From the NCBI GenBank assembly GCA_964447205.1, contig CAYUSB010000006.1:1-64000 (forward strand): a stretch of DNA of 64,000 nucleotides. Direction: 5' to 3'. The notes beneath the pieces are model-generated. The model was not told the DNA's origin. It worked only from the letters and a program-made list of their open reading frames with translations, and made no database searches. Both the position numbers and the translations under genes were made by a program. Source of the stretch: JAEUKH01 sp964447205. Its GTDB lineage: Bacteria; Myxococcota_A; Polyangia; Polyangiales; Ga0077539. The first letter of the stretch is position 1. Every line of letters begins with the position of its first letter. Positions 9,170 through 17,052 of this stretch are shown in pieces.

Positions 9170-9209
9170 GGCAGCGCCCTCCTGTAGGGTGCGAGGGAGG
9201 GGAATGCCC

Positions 9210-9650
9210 TCAGTTGCCGTCGATCACGGTCGCACGAACGACGATGTCCAACCGGAAGGTGGTGCTGGTGGGCATGCCGTCGTGGCGGTGCACCCGGCAG
9301 ATGATCCGGTGGGACCCAGGTTCGGTGTTGGTCGGGATGGTGACGCTGAACGAGGTCTGGGCGGTGATCAGCAGCTCGTCGTTGTCGGTGTCGTCGAGGT
9401 AGACCCGGAGGTGCCCGGCGTTGGCTTCCTGCCCCGGGGGCGGGGTGGCCGTGGGCTCGATGAGGGTGATGTTGGTGACCTGCACCGTCATGGGGACGGC
9501 CTGACCCGGCGTCACGTTGTTGACGTCGGCGGAGGTGGTGACGGTGATCCGCGCGTTGAGGTCGATCTCGGCGGTGCCGGAGCAGCTCGCGGCGGGCACC
9601 GCGAACGACAGCAGGCCGACGAGGGCCAATCGGGGCAGTGGGTTGAACAT
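9210..9650 (-). CDS. Secreted lipoprotein-like protein of unknown function
   Basis: A 146-aa exported protein. The ATG at 9650 gives MFNPLPRLALVGLLSFAVP followed by AASC, a plausible lipobox. The mature part looks like a single immunoglobulin-like beta-sandwich: TVTTSADVNNVTPGQAVPM, HLRVYLDDTDNDELL, SFSVTIPTNTEPGSHRI, and HRHDGMPTSTTFRLDIVV. This pattern recalls domains that bind or present small ligands, but I do not recognise a family. The barrel gene lies 40 bp downstream and the two are probably co-transcribed. Confidence 0.7.
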   Translation of the reverse strand: MFNPLPRLALVGLLSFAVPAASCSGTAEIDLNARITVTTSADVNNVTPGQAVPMTVQVTNITLIEPTATPPPGQEANAGHLRVYLDDTDNDELLITAQTSFSVTIPTNTEPGSHRIICRVHRHDGMPTSTTFRLDIVVRATVIDGN

Positions 9651-10143
9651 GGTGTTCTCGACTTTCTCTGCCGGTCGCACAGACATTCCTGGGCGGGCGA
9701 CGTACGCCCGAAGCGCTACAACTCAAGCCCTGTGCCGCAAGCGGAGCCCTGCGCGTTCTCGTCGTCCTCTCGGGGACCTTCTCGGCGCCTTCCCGACGTG
9801 TTCTGTCGCCGTCTCGCCGAAGGCTCCGGCGCCCATGTGGCATTGGGCCTCGGTCAGAACAGCCCAGGTGTGACGCGTCGAGACATCCGCCGCCCCCCAA
9901 ACGACCCGAGCGGCCCGCGCGGCGCACCCAATGCGCCCTGCGGGTCGATCGGCACCCCAAACCGGCCTGCAACGGCGGGCTCCGGGACCCTCTTCGGGCC
10001 ATCCGTCCTCGTGCCCCCCGCCGGGGTCACAGTGTGAACCGGGTGTCATGGTCGACGCGATGCTTGAGACGGGATCTGTCGGAAATCCAAGGCTGGCCCG
10101 GCCCGTGCTGTAGAAGGGCCGTCGCCCCCAAGGGAGGTGCACC
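9651..10143. other. Divergent intergenic region
   Basis: About 490 bp lie between the divergently transcribed genes at 9210-9650 and 10144-10446. Open frames exist on both strands, but their compositions (Arg/Ala/Pro-rich or Arg/Gly-rich, no protein-like blocks) do not support a gene. Promoters for both flanking genes must lie here. I could not assign -35/-10 boxes with confidence. Confidence 0.4.
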
Positions 10144-10446
10144 ATGGACGGAAACGCGTTTGATCTTGTCGTCGTGCGGATGCGTCGGGCCAGGGCTCAG
10201 GGGTCGCTCCGCGAGGCCTGGCGGCACGCCGTCAGCCTGACAGTCCGCGACGAGCGCGAGCCGCGCTGGTGGGTTCATCGGGCCGCCCTCGCCGCGCGGA
10301 TCGGCCGCGGCGACGACCGGCGGAGCGCCGCGCGGCAGGCGATGTTCCTGTTTCAGCAGGAGGGTCGGGCGGGCTGCGTGGCGGCGATGTCGAAGTGGCT
10401 GCGGCGCAGCGAAGACGGCGCGGGGGAGCCCTCCCTCACACGCTGA
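10144..10446 (+). CDS. Small helical protein of unknown function
   Basis: A 100-aa protein with a good ribosome binding site (AAGGGAGG ending about 6 bases before the ATG), which supports a real gene. The sequence is basic and helical (FDLVVVRMRRARAQGSLREAWRHAV, then RWWVHRAALAARIGRGDDRRSAARQAMFLFQQEGRAGCVAAMSKWL). The helix spacing is compatible with a single TPR-like or helical-bundle unit. There is no signal peptide. No family recognised. Confidence 0.65.
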   Translation: MDGNAFDLVVVRMRRARAQGSLREAWRHAVSLTVRDEREPRWWVHRAALAARIGRGDDRRSAARQAMFLFQQEGRAGCVAAMSKWLRRSEDGAGEPSLTR

Positions 10447-10506
10447 TCGCCGACCCGATCGAGAGATTTTCGCGCGGCGCGGGCGGCGGTGCGCTACGCA
10501 TGAGGG

Positions 10507-11568
10507 ATGCGAGCCTGGGTGATCGCGCTCCTCTTCGTAGGGGCCTCTTGTGAACGAACCGTCACGCCGCCCGTCGCCCAAGACGCGGCTGGCGCCGCCG
10601 ACGCCGCCGACGTGCCCCCTGCCGACGCGCCCCAGACCGCGCCCCTCCCCGCCTGCGGTACGGGGTCGCCCCTCGCCCTCGCGCGATGCGCCGACGGGGC
10701 GAGGTACCAGTCCGACCTCGAGGCCGTCGCGCGGGTGCGGCCCCCCTCCAGCGCGCACTGGCAGGCGGTGCAAGACCTCTGCGCCACACGCCTCGCCGAC
10801 CTGGGGTTTGCGGTAGAGCGTCACGCCTACGGCACCGGGGTCAACGTCATTGGCGTGCGCGAGGGCGCGACCGAGCCGACCCGGCGTGTCCTCGTGGGCG
10901 CCCACTACGACCACATCCCAGGGTGCGCAGGCGCCGACGACAACGCCACCGGCGTCGCGGGCGCCCTCGAGGTGGCGAGGGTGTTGGCGACGCGGAGTTT
11001 TCCTCGCACGCTGGTGGTCGCGTGTTGGGACGAGGAGGAGCGCGGGCTCGTCGGCAGCCGGGCCTACGCGACCCGCGCGCGCGCCCGAGCCGAGGCCGTG
11101 GAGGCCTATTTCAACTTCGAGATGATCGGCTACGTCGACCGTGCCCCAGGCTCGCAGCGGCTCCCCGCCGGGATCAACCTGGTCTTTCCTGCCGCGGCGC
11201 GCGAGTGGGAGGAACGCGAGCGGCGCGGAGACTTCGTCGCGGCCGTCGGCAATGAGCGGGCGGCCGAGGCCATGGAAGCGCTCGAGTACGCCGCAGATCG
11301 CCTGGATTTCCCGTTCATCCCGCTACGGCTCAGCACCGCCCTGATGTCGTCGCCGCTGGTGGGCGACCTGCGACGCTCCGACCACGCGTCCTTCTGGGAC
11401 AACGGATTCCCCGGGATCATGCTCACCGACTCGGCAGAGTTCCGCTACGACCGCTACCACTGTACGCGGGGCCCCGATGTCACCGACAACCTCGACCGCG
11501 CGTTCGCCACGCAGGTCGTGGCCATCACCGTGTCGGCCGCCGCGGAGTCCCTCGGCCTGCCGCGCTGA
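10507..11568 (+). CDS. M28 family metallopeptidase lipoprotein
   Basis: Exported zinc aminopeptidase-like protein, 353 aa. The N-terminus is a short signal with a lipobox near Cys15 (FVGASC), followed by an Ala/Asp/Pro linker. The catalytic domain carries the M28 signatures: VLVGAHYDH, GADDNATGVAGALE (bridging Asp), CWDEEERGLVGS (catalytic Glu pair), YFNFEMIGY, SDHASFWDNGFPGIMLTDS, and a late YH (YDRYHC). All expected metal ligands appear present. It probably trims peptides at the cell surface or in the periplasm. Its 3' end is convergent with, and 47 bp from, the Imm26-like gene. Confidence 0.9.
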   Translation: MRAWVIALLFVGASCERTVTPPVAQDAAGAADAADVPPADAPQTAPLPACGTGSPLALARCADGARYQSDLEAVARVRPPSSAHWQAVQDLCATRLADLGFAVERHAYGTGVNVIGVREGATEPTRRVLVGAHYDHIPGCAGADDNATGVAGALEVARVLATRSFPRTLVVACWDEEERGLVGSRAYATRARARAEAVEAYFNFEMIGYVDRAPGSQRLPAGINLVFPAAAREWEERERRGDFVAAVGNERAAEAMEALEYAADRLDFPFIPLRLSTALMSSPLVGDLRRSDHASFWDNGFPGIMLTDSAEFRYDRYHCTRGPDVTDNLDRAFATQVVAITVSAAAESLGLPR

Positions 11569-11615
11569 CCCCGCAGATCGCGGACGCCCGAGGGCATTGC
11601 CCCCGTCCGCCTGAT

Positions 11616-13106
11616 TCACCACGCCCGCGGAAGGGCCCTGAGCCCTGCGCCTGGGACCTGCGCCTCGGCCCGCGCGACGAGACGATCCCAGGCCGCGTCG
11701 AGGTCGCGGCGTTGTCCCGCGTCGAGGTCCGGGCCCTCCCTCTTCAGGACCGCCGCGTACGCCGCGAGGGCCCTACGCGCCTTCGCCTCCGTGAGCCCCG
11801 GCTTCACCAGGGACTTCGCCGCCCGGGAGTACGCCGTACACACCCGCATCCGCAGCACCGACGACGGCCATCGTTGCATCGGGATGTCGGCCCGGGCAAA
11901 CACCGCGGCCTCGTCCAGGGCCCCGGTCAGCCTCAGCCGACGATCCCGGCCCCAACGCCCCCGCAGAACCGCCGCCTCGGCCGCGCCCAACCCCCAGACC
12001 CGCAGCTTGCGGAGGGCGGGCCACGCGGACAACGGCGGCATCGCGTCGGCGTCCACGGCGACGCAGTTCCAAAGGCGCAGCACCTCCAGTCCGCGACGCT
12101 CCGCGAGGGATGCGCTGTAGGAGAGGCGCCCCGGGGCCCCGACCAGCTCGAGGTCACGCAGCGAGGCCCAGCGCCCGAGGGCCCGCAGGTCGAAGGAGAC
12201 GAAGTCTTCTACGGTGAGCTTGCGCACGGCGTCGAGGCCACGCAGCCCGGCCAGGTCGGCCTCGTCGTGCACCCGGACCGTGAGGGCGAGCCCGGAGCCC
12301 CCGTCGGCCGCCACGACCTCCACCGGGCGCGCGGGGTCGAGGGCGAGGATGAGCGTACGGAGCCCGGGCGACAGGACGACCCGCGCGCACCCCGCGGCGG
12401 GCAGTTCGAGCTGGGTGAGGTCGTGGCCCGACAGGTCGAGGGTGTCGCCCGCCCCGCGCCACGTCAGGCTCTGCACGAGGGGGTGCCCCGCGCACCATGC
12501 GAGGGCCCCGGGGGCGTCGCCGCATACGCCCAGGTGCGTAAGCTGGGGGAAGACGTCGAGGCCCCTCCAGTCGAAGGAGGCCCCCTCGCCCGCCCAGAGC
12601 CAGATCCGGTCGCGGGGAGGGGCAGGGCCGAAGGCGAGATGCAGAGACGACACGCATTGGGACGCCGTGTGAGGCCCCGTTGGTAGCGGGAGGGTCACCT
12701 GCACCGACGGGCGGGCGGCCTTGTACGCGGTCCGCACCGCCTCGGGCAGGCGCAGCCACCGACGCTCGTAGAGGGCGTCGCCGCGTAGGCCGTCCCAGAA
12801 GGCGTAGATCTGCGACCCCGGGGTCGCGGGCAACACGGCGGGCGCGACCCCCAGGGACACGAAATCGTCGGGGAGGGCGTCGCAGACGTGGCAGCGTGCG
12901 ATCTCGCCCTTGTACCCAAACCGGTGCTGTTCCAGCGGCACGAGGCGCACCGTCTCCAGGGTCGGCCGCGTGTCGGAGGCGTGGTCGAGGGTGACCACCT
13001 CCACCGCCGACCCCTCCACCCGCACCACCTGGCACGCCCCCCAGCCGTCGGGCTGGGCCGGAAACACGAACACCTCGCCCTCGGTCACCGCACGCCGCTT
13101 CGCCAT
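11616..13106 (-). CDS. Imm26-like N-terminal domain protein with leucine-rich C-terminal region
   Basis: About 496 aa. The first ~110 residues (TEGEVFVFPAQPDGWGACQVV, then the LVPLEQHRFGYKGEI region) resemble Immunity protein 26 domains, known from polymorphic toxin systems. The family match is by eye and tentative. Residues ~120-430 contain irregular leucine-rich segments (LTHLGVCGDAPGALAW, LDLSGHDLTQLELP, LRDLELVGAPGRLSY, LEVLRLWN) suggesting a solenoid. The C-terminus is helical. ATG at 13106 directly precedes the Imm26-like start; an in-frame ATG at 13181 with GAGG upstream is a credible alternative. The gene follows the Uma2-family gene by less than 90 bp on the same strand. No toxin gene is recognisable nearby. 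Confidence 0.65.
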   Translation of the reverse strand: MAKRRAVTEGEVFVFPAQPDGWGACQVVRVEGSAVEVVTLDHASDTRPTLETVRLVPLEQHRFGYKGEIARCHVCDALPDDFVSLGVAPAVLPATPGSQIYAFWDGLRGDALYERRWLRLPEAVRTAYKAARPSVQVTLPLPTGPHTASQCVSSLHLAFGPAPPRDRIWLWAGEGASFDWRGLDVFPQLTHLGVCGDAPGALAWCAGHPLVQSLTWRGAGDTLDLSGHDLTQLELPAAGCARVVLSPGLRTLILALDPARPVEVVAADGGSGLALTVRVHDEADLAGLRGLDAVRKLTVEDFVSFDLRALGRWASLRDLELVGAPGRLSYSASLAERRGLEVLRLWNCVAVDADAMPPLSAWPALRKLRVWGLGAAEAAVLRGRWGRDRRLRLTGALDEAAVFARADIPMQRWPSSVLRMRVCTAYSRAAKSLVKPGLTEAKARRALAAYAAVLKREGPDLDAGQRRDLDAAWDRLVARAEAQVPGAGLRALPRAW

Positions 13107-13191
13107 GGGCCGAAAACCTACCTTACGCAGCCCGCGGCGCAGAGCCCCGAAGCGCTCGTCGTCAAGCCCGCCGGGGAGCATCGGGGCCTCG

Positions 13192-14142
13192 CTACGGACC
13201 AAACGCCTCGCCCGTCAGCGCCGCGAGGAGCCAGCGTTGCAGCGTGGCCGGGTCGTCGCACGCCTCGACGCGGGCCCGCTGCGCATCGAGGTCTCCGCCC
13301 CCGCGCGTCGCCCACGCCGCGAGAACCCCCGCCCGCAGCCCCGCGAGGGCCGCAGCCGAACGCACGGCCTCCTGCTCGGCGCGGGCGGCCTCCTGCTCGG
13401 CACGGGCGGCCTCCTGCTCGGCGCGGGCCTCGTCGGCGGCGGCCTTGGCCTCCAGGTTGCCCATCATCCCGTTGAGGCGCTCGATCAGGTCGTCGCGGCC
13501 AAAGAGCTCGGCCATGCCCTGAAAGAAGCAGAGGTTGCCGTTTTGTACGGCGAGGTCGACGCCCAGGAGCCGCGAGGGAAACCGCCCGGCCTGCGGCACA
13601 ATGGGCTGGTACCGCCGGGCCTCGGGCGTCGGCAGGGCGAAGCCGCGGATGCGCTGGCGCGCGCGGTCGTACACGAAATACTCAGGGATGCCGAGGCGGG
13701 CGTAGCGCTCGACGTTGCGCACGAGATCCTTCTTCCGATCGCCGCGGTGGAGCACCTCCAGCACCACGTCGAGCCCGCGGCCCTCGTCGGCCACCACCCA
13801 CGCGAGGCGCGGGTCATCCTCGGGCTGCGGCACGTCGCACACCGCGAAGACATCGGGCGAAAACCCCTCCTCGCCCGGGTACACCACGGCCATCTCCTCG
13901 GCGAGGTACACCGTGCGCCCCATGGCCTTGAAGTGCAGCCCCAGGAAGTCGATGGCGCGCACCTTGGCCTTGTGGTGCTGACGATCCTCGGACATCAGGT
14001 CGCGCGGGTCGGACAGGGCGTCGAGCACCTTCAGCAAGAAGGCCTCACGGTCTTCGGGCGACATCGCAGCCCACACCTCGCGCGAGGGCCCGACCGGGAT
14101 GGGGAGGCGGGGAGGGTCGTCGGGGTCGTAGGCGGTCGTCAT
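13192..14142 (-). CDS. Uma2 family (DUF820) restriction-endonuclease-fold protein
   Basis: A 316-aa protein. Residues ~50-200 match the Uma2/DUF820 family: a KVRAIDFLG start, FSPDVFAVCDVPQPEDDPRLAWV, VLEVLHRGDRKKDLVRNVERYARLGIPEYFVYD, and IRGFALP. The PD-(D/E)xK-like pattern D...EVL..K with RYA..GI.EYF is intact. Family members are widespread putative endonucleases of unproven function. The C-terminus is an Ala/Glu-rich coiled coil containing a threefold heptad (AEQEAAR) encoded by 21-bp direct repeats, then ~60 helical residues. There is no signal peptide. Confidence 0.85.
   Translation of the reverse strand: MTTAYDPDDPPRLPIPVGPSREVWAAMSPEDREAFLLKVLDALSDPRDLMSEDRQHHKAKVRAIDFLGLHFKAMGRTVYLAEEMAVVYPGEEGFSPDVFAVCDVPQPEDDPRLAWVVADEGRGLDVVLEVLHRGDRKKDLVRNVERYARLGIPEYFVYDRARQRIRGFALPTPEARRYQPIVPQAGRFPSRLLGVDLAVQNGNLCFFQGMAELFGRDDLIERLNGMMGNLEAKAAADEARAEQEAARAEQEAARAEQEAVRSAAALAGLRAGVLAAWATRGGGDLDAQRARVEACDDPATLQRWLLAALTGEAFGP
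13366..13428. repeat. Three 21-bp tandem repeats inside the Uma2-family gene
   Basis: Three consecutive 21-bp units, differing at one base, encode the repeated coiled-coil heptad of the Uma2-family protein. A 21-bp unit preserves both reading frame and heptad phase, so copy number could change without breaking the protein. Confidence 0.9.
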
Positions 14143-14166
14143 CGCGGGGCGAGTGTACGCCGCGGT

Positions 14167-15390
14167 TCAGTCGGCGTAGCGGACGCGGATGGTGTCGACG
14201 ATGGTCTTGAGGTCGCGTTTGACCACCTCGGTGTCGGGGTCGCGGACGACCACGTAGCCGTCGCCCTCGTAGCTGTCGCTCTTGGGGGCCCCGAGGGTGG
14301 GCAGGCTGGCCTCGACGACCCGCTGCCCGACGGCCTCCCAGGTCTCGTGAATCCCCGTCACGGCGGCCACCCGACCGCGCCCCGCCCCGCGCAGAAAGGC
14401 CGACCCCACGGCGTACTTGCGGGTCCAGGGGAGGTGGTCGACCACCCCGTCGACGACGGCCCGGGCCCAGGCGGCGTACAGATCAACATCGTGGGCGAGG
14501 CCGGTCATCAGGCTGATGTTGGCCCCGGGGGGACGCTGGGCGATCTCGCCGATGACCACGCTCCCGTCGGGGCGCTCGAACCACTCCATGTGGGTCATCC
14601 CGTCGTCGAGGCCGAGGGCCGCGATGGCCCCGCGGCTCGCGTCCCGGGCCCGCGCAAAGATCGGGTCGGACAGGTCGCGGGGCAGGAGGCAACACCACTG
14701 GAGCCAGGGGTTTTCGACGGCTTCCAGGCAACCCGGGAGGTACCGCGAGGCCGACTCCACGCGCGGAACCCCGTCGGTGACCAGGGTCTCGAAGCTGTAC
14801 TCCCGGCCCCGCAGAAACTCCTCGGCCAGGACGGGGTTGTGGGCCCCCGCCCCCATGGCGTCGGCCACCCGCACGAGCTCGTCGAGGCTGTGCACGCGGT
14901 GGGTCGACTTCGACCCCATGCCCGCCGGCGGCTTGACCACCATCGGAAACCCCACGGCCTCGGCGAAGGCCCAGGCGTCGGAGCGGGTGCGCACGAGGGC
15001 GCTGCGGGCCACCGGGAGCCCGGCGGCGCGGAGGGCGTCCTTCATGCGGGACTTGTCGCGGAAGAGCTCGGCCACCTCGGGGCGCGTCCCCGGAACCCCG
15101 AAGTGCACCCGGGCCTGGGCGAGCTGCACCATCAGGGCCTCGAGGATCCCGACGATGCGGTAGGGCTGGCCGTGGCGGCGGCGCAAGACCTCCACCCCGT
15201 CGAGGATGTCGCGCAGGGACAGGGGTTCGGTCACGCGCACGAGGTCGTGGTAGAGGGAGGCGTCGGGGCCGCCCGGGGGGGTGTGCACCACCCCGAGGAG
15301 ACGGACATCGGGGGTGCGGGCCACGGCGCGCGCGAAGCGCATCGTGACCTCCGCGGGGAATGGGGCGACGAAGACAACGTTGCGGGGCAT
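14167..15390 (-). CDS. ATP-grasp ligase-like protein
   Basis: A 407-aa cytoplasmic protein of the ATP-grasp superfamily. These proteins form amide or thioester bonds through an acyl-phosphate. The start at 15390 (MPRNVVFVAPFPAEVTMRFA) gives a Rossmann-like N-terminal domain. The central domain has DKSRMKDALRAAGLPV, GFPMVVKPPAGMGSKSTHRV (ATP-binding Lys and glycine loop), LAEEFLRGREYSFETLV, and metal-binding MTHMEWF...IGEIAQRPPGANI. It is a paralogue of the divergently transcribed gene at 15483, with the same order of motifs throughout. The substrate is unknown. Relatives are often carboxylate-amine ligases of uncharacterised pathways. Confidence 0.85.
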   Translation of the reverse strand: MPRNVVFVAPFPAEVTMRFARAVARTPDVRLLGVVHTPPGGPDASLYHDLVRVTEPLSLRDILDGVEVLRRRHGQPYRIVGILEALMVQLAQARVHFGVPGTRPEVAELFRDKSRMKDALRAAGLPVARSALVRTRSDAWAFAEAVGFPMVVKPPAGMGSKSTHRVHSLDELVRVADAMGAGAHNPVLAEEFLRGREYSFETLVTDGVPRVESASRYLPGCLEAVENPWLQWCCLLPRDLSDPIFARARDASRGAIAALGLDDGMTHMEWFERPDGSVVIGEIAQRPPGANISLMTGLAHDVDLYAAWARAVVDGVVDHLPWTRKYAVGSAFLRGAGRGRVAAVTGIHETWEAVGQRVVEASLPTLGAPKSDSYEGDGYVVVRDPDTEVVKRDLKTIVDTIRVRYAD

Positions 15391-15482
15391 CGGCGGTGCC
15401 GTAGGGTGGAGGACACAGGGGCGGCGGGTCAACACGGTTGACCAACAGAACCGACACGAGGGCTGGTAGTGTCCCGGCCCCT
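15391..15482. promoter_or_regulatory. Divergent intergenic region between two ATP-grasp genes
   Basis: A 92-bp gap separates the start codons of two divergently transcribed, paralogous ATP-grasp genes. It must hold both promoters and may be a shared control region. I could not assign individual promoter boxes. Confidence 0.4.
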
Positions 15483-16700
15483 ATGCGCGTGGTGTTCTTG
15501 TCTCCGTCGTATCCGCCCGAAATGATTCAGTACACCCGGGGCCTCGCCGAGGTGGGGGCCACGGTCTTTGGCGTCGGGGACACCCCCCGGGAGGCCCTGC
15601 CCCAGGCGGTTCGGCCGCACCTTCACGACTACCTCCAGGTCCCGCGGATCATGGACGAGGACGACGTGATGGCCCGGGTCACGGCCTGGCTCCGGGGCAG
15701 GAGCGTCGATCGGGTGCTCGCCAACTGGGAGCCCCTGGTGATCCTGGCGGCCCGCATTCGGGAGCGGTGGGGCATGCCCGGGATGAGCGTCGACGCCGTG
15801 CGGGGCTTCCGCGACAAGCAGCTCATGAAGGAGAGGATGCGCGAGGCGGGGCTTCGGGTTCCGCGGTCGCGCAGGGTGCGGGGGGAGCGGGAGGCCCGGG
15901 AGGCCGCGGAGGAGATCGGGTACCCGCTCATTCTCAAGCCCATCGCGGGGGCAGGCAGCGCCGACACCTACCGGGTGCGGCACCCGTCGGAGCTTGATGC
16001 CACCCTGGCGGCGATGCGCAACGTGCCCGAGGCGAGCTGCGAGGAGTACATCGAGGGCGAGGAGTTTACCTTCGACACCGTCTCGATCGGAGGTGTGCCC
16101 GCCTACGAGAACATCGCGGCCTATCTCCCGAAGCCCATCGAGATGCGCACCGTGGAGTGGATCAGCCCGGTGATCATCACGGTGCGGGACATGTACCAGG
16201 CCCGGCTGATGCCCGGGGTGGAGCTCGGACGGGCGGCCCTCAAGGCCCTGGGGATGGGGGACGGGTCGACCCACATGGAGTGGTTCTTGACGCCGAAGGG
16301 GGAGGCCATCTTCGGCGAGGTGGCGTGTCGTCCGGGGGGGGCCCACCTCACCGACCAGATGAACTACACCTCCGACATCGACCTCTTCCGGGAGTGGGCC
16401 CGGGTGGCCGTCCATCAGCGGTTTGAGGCCACCGGGCCGCGGAAGTACAACGCCGGGGTGATCTTCAAGCGGGCCCAGGGGCGCGGGCGCATCACCCGCA
16501 TCGAGGGCCTCGGGCGCTTCCTGCAGGACGCTGGTCCGTGGTGCGTCGAGGAGCGCCTCCTGCGCCCCGGAACCCCCCGCCGCGACTGGAAGCAGACCCT
16601 CCTGTCCGACGGGCACATCATGGTGCGCCACCCGGACTGGGACGAGGCCTACCGCCTGTCGTTCGCGGCCGCCACGGACATCAAGATGTACGCGGAGTAG
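15483..16700 (+). CDS. ATP-grasp ligase-like protein, paralogue of the divergent neighbour
   Basis: A 405-aa ATP-grasp protein. The start at 15483 (MRVVFLSPSYPPEMIQYTRG) is chosen because it matches the paralogue's N-terminus. Motifs: FRDKQLMKERMREAGLRVP, GYPLILKPIAGAGSADTYRV, CEEYIEGEEFTFDTVSI, STHMEWFLTPKGEAIFGEVA, CRPGGAHLTDQM. ATP and metal ligands appear intact. The C-terminal ~90 residues (RKYNAGVIFKRAQGRGRITRIEG...) match the tail of the neighbour (RKYAVGSAFLRGAGRGRVAAVTG). The divergent paired arrangement suggests successive or alternative steps in one unidentified pathway. The substrate cannot be inferred. Confidence 0.85.
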   Translation: MRVVFLSPSYPPEMIQYTRGLAEVGATVFGVGDTPREALPQAVRPHLHDYLQVPRIMDEDDVMARVTAWLRGRSVDRVLANWEPLVILAARIRERWGMPGMSVDAVRGFRDKQLMKERMREAGLRVPRSRRVRGEREAREAAEEIGYPLILKPIAGAGSADTYRVRHPSELDATLAAMRNVPEASCEEYIEGEEFTFDTVSIGGVPAYENIAAYLPKPIEMRTVEWISPVIITVRDMYQARLMPGVELGRAALKALGMGDGSTHMEWFLTPKGEAIFGEVACRPGGAHLTDQMNYTSDIDLFREWARVAVHQRFEATGPRKYNAGVIFKRAQGRGRITRIEGLGRFLQDAGPWCVEERLLRPGTPRRDWKQTLLSDGHIMVRHPDWDEAYRLSFAAATDIKMYAE

Positions 16701-16724
16701 GGCCCCACCGTCCGCTGCGGAGCA

Positions 16725-17030
16725 CCGGGCTGCGGGCAGCGGGCGATGGGCTGCGGGCTGCGGGCTGCGGGCGACGGGCTGCGAAACCGCAAGGGCGCAA
16801 GGGTCGCAAGGGCCAGAAGGTTTTTGGGGGGGCAGCGGGCAGGCGAAGGTCGGTGCGCTGACGAGAGGTGCTGTCGTCCGCGATCCGCCGAGATGCTCAC
16901 GTCGTGCTCCGACCCCCAAACCCTCTGCCCCTTGCGACCCTTGCGCCCTTGCGGTTTCGCTACCCGTCGCCCGCTGCCCGCAGCCCGTCGCCCGCAGCCC
17001 GTCGCCCGCAGCCCGTCGCCCGCAGGAAGG
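16725..17030. repeat. Long palindromic intergenic repeat, copy A
   Basis: An imperfect palindrome of ~300 bp between two convergent genes. The left arm has runs of a GGGCTGC/GGGCGAC-type heptamer, then GCGAAACCGCAAGGGCGC... to about 16820. The right arm (about 16926-17025) is its reverse complement, ending in runs of GCCCGTC/GCCCGCA. A ~100-bp non-palindromic core (about 16821-16925) includes GGCGAAGGTCGG and CGCGATCCGCCGAGATGC. The arms would fold into a very long hairpin in RNA or single-stranded DNA. It fills the whole 16701-17052 gap, and no gene is visible in it. It may act as a bidirectional terminator. Confidence 0.85.
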
Positions 17031-17052
17031 GGAGTGGTCCACCGTGCTCACC

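Noticed and set aside
9723..10145. Minus-strand frame in the divergent gap
   Set aside because: Arg/Gly/Trp-rich, no motif, and it would cover the promoter region of the well-supported gene at 10144.
16725..17030. CRISPR-like array
   Set aside because: The repeated 7-bp units have no spacers and are arranged as the arms of one palindrome, and no cas gene is present.
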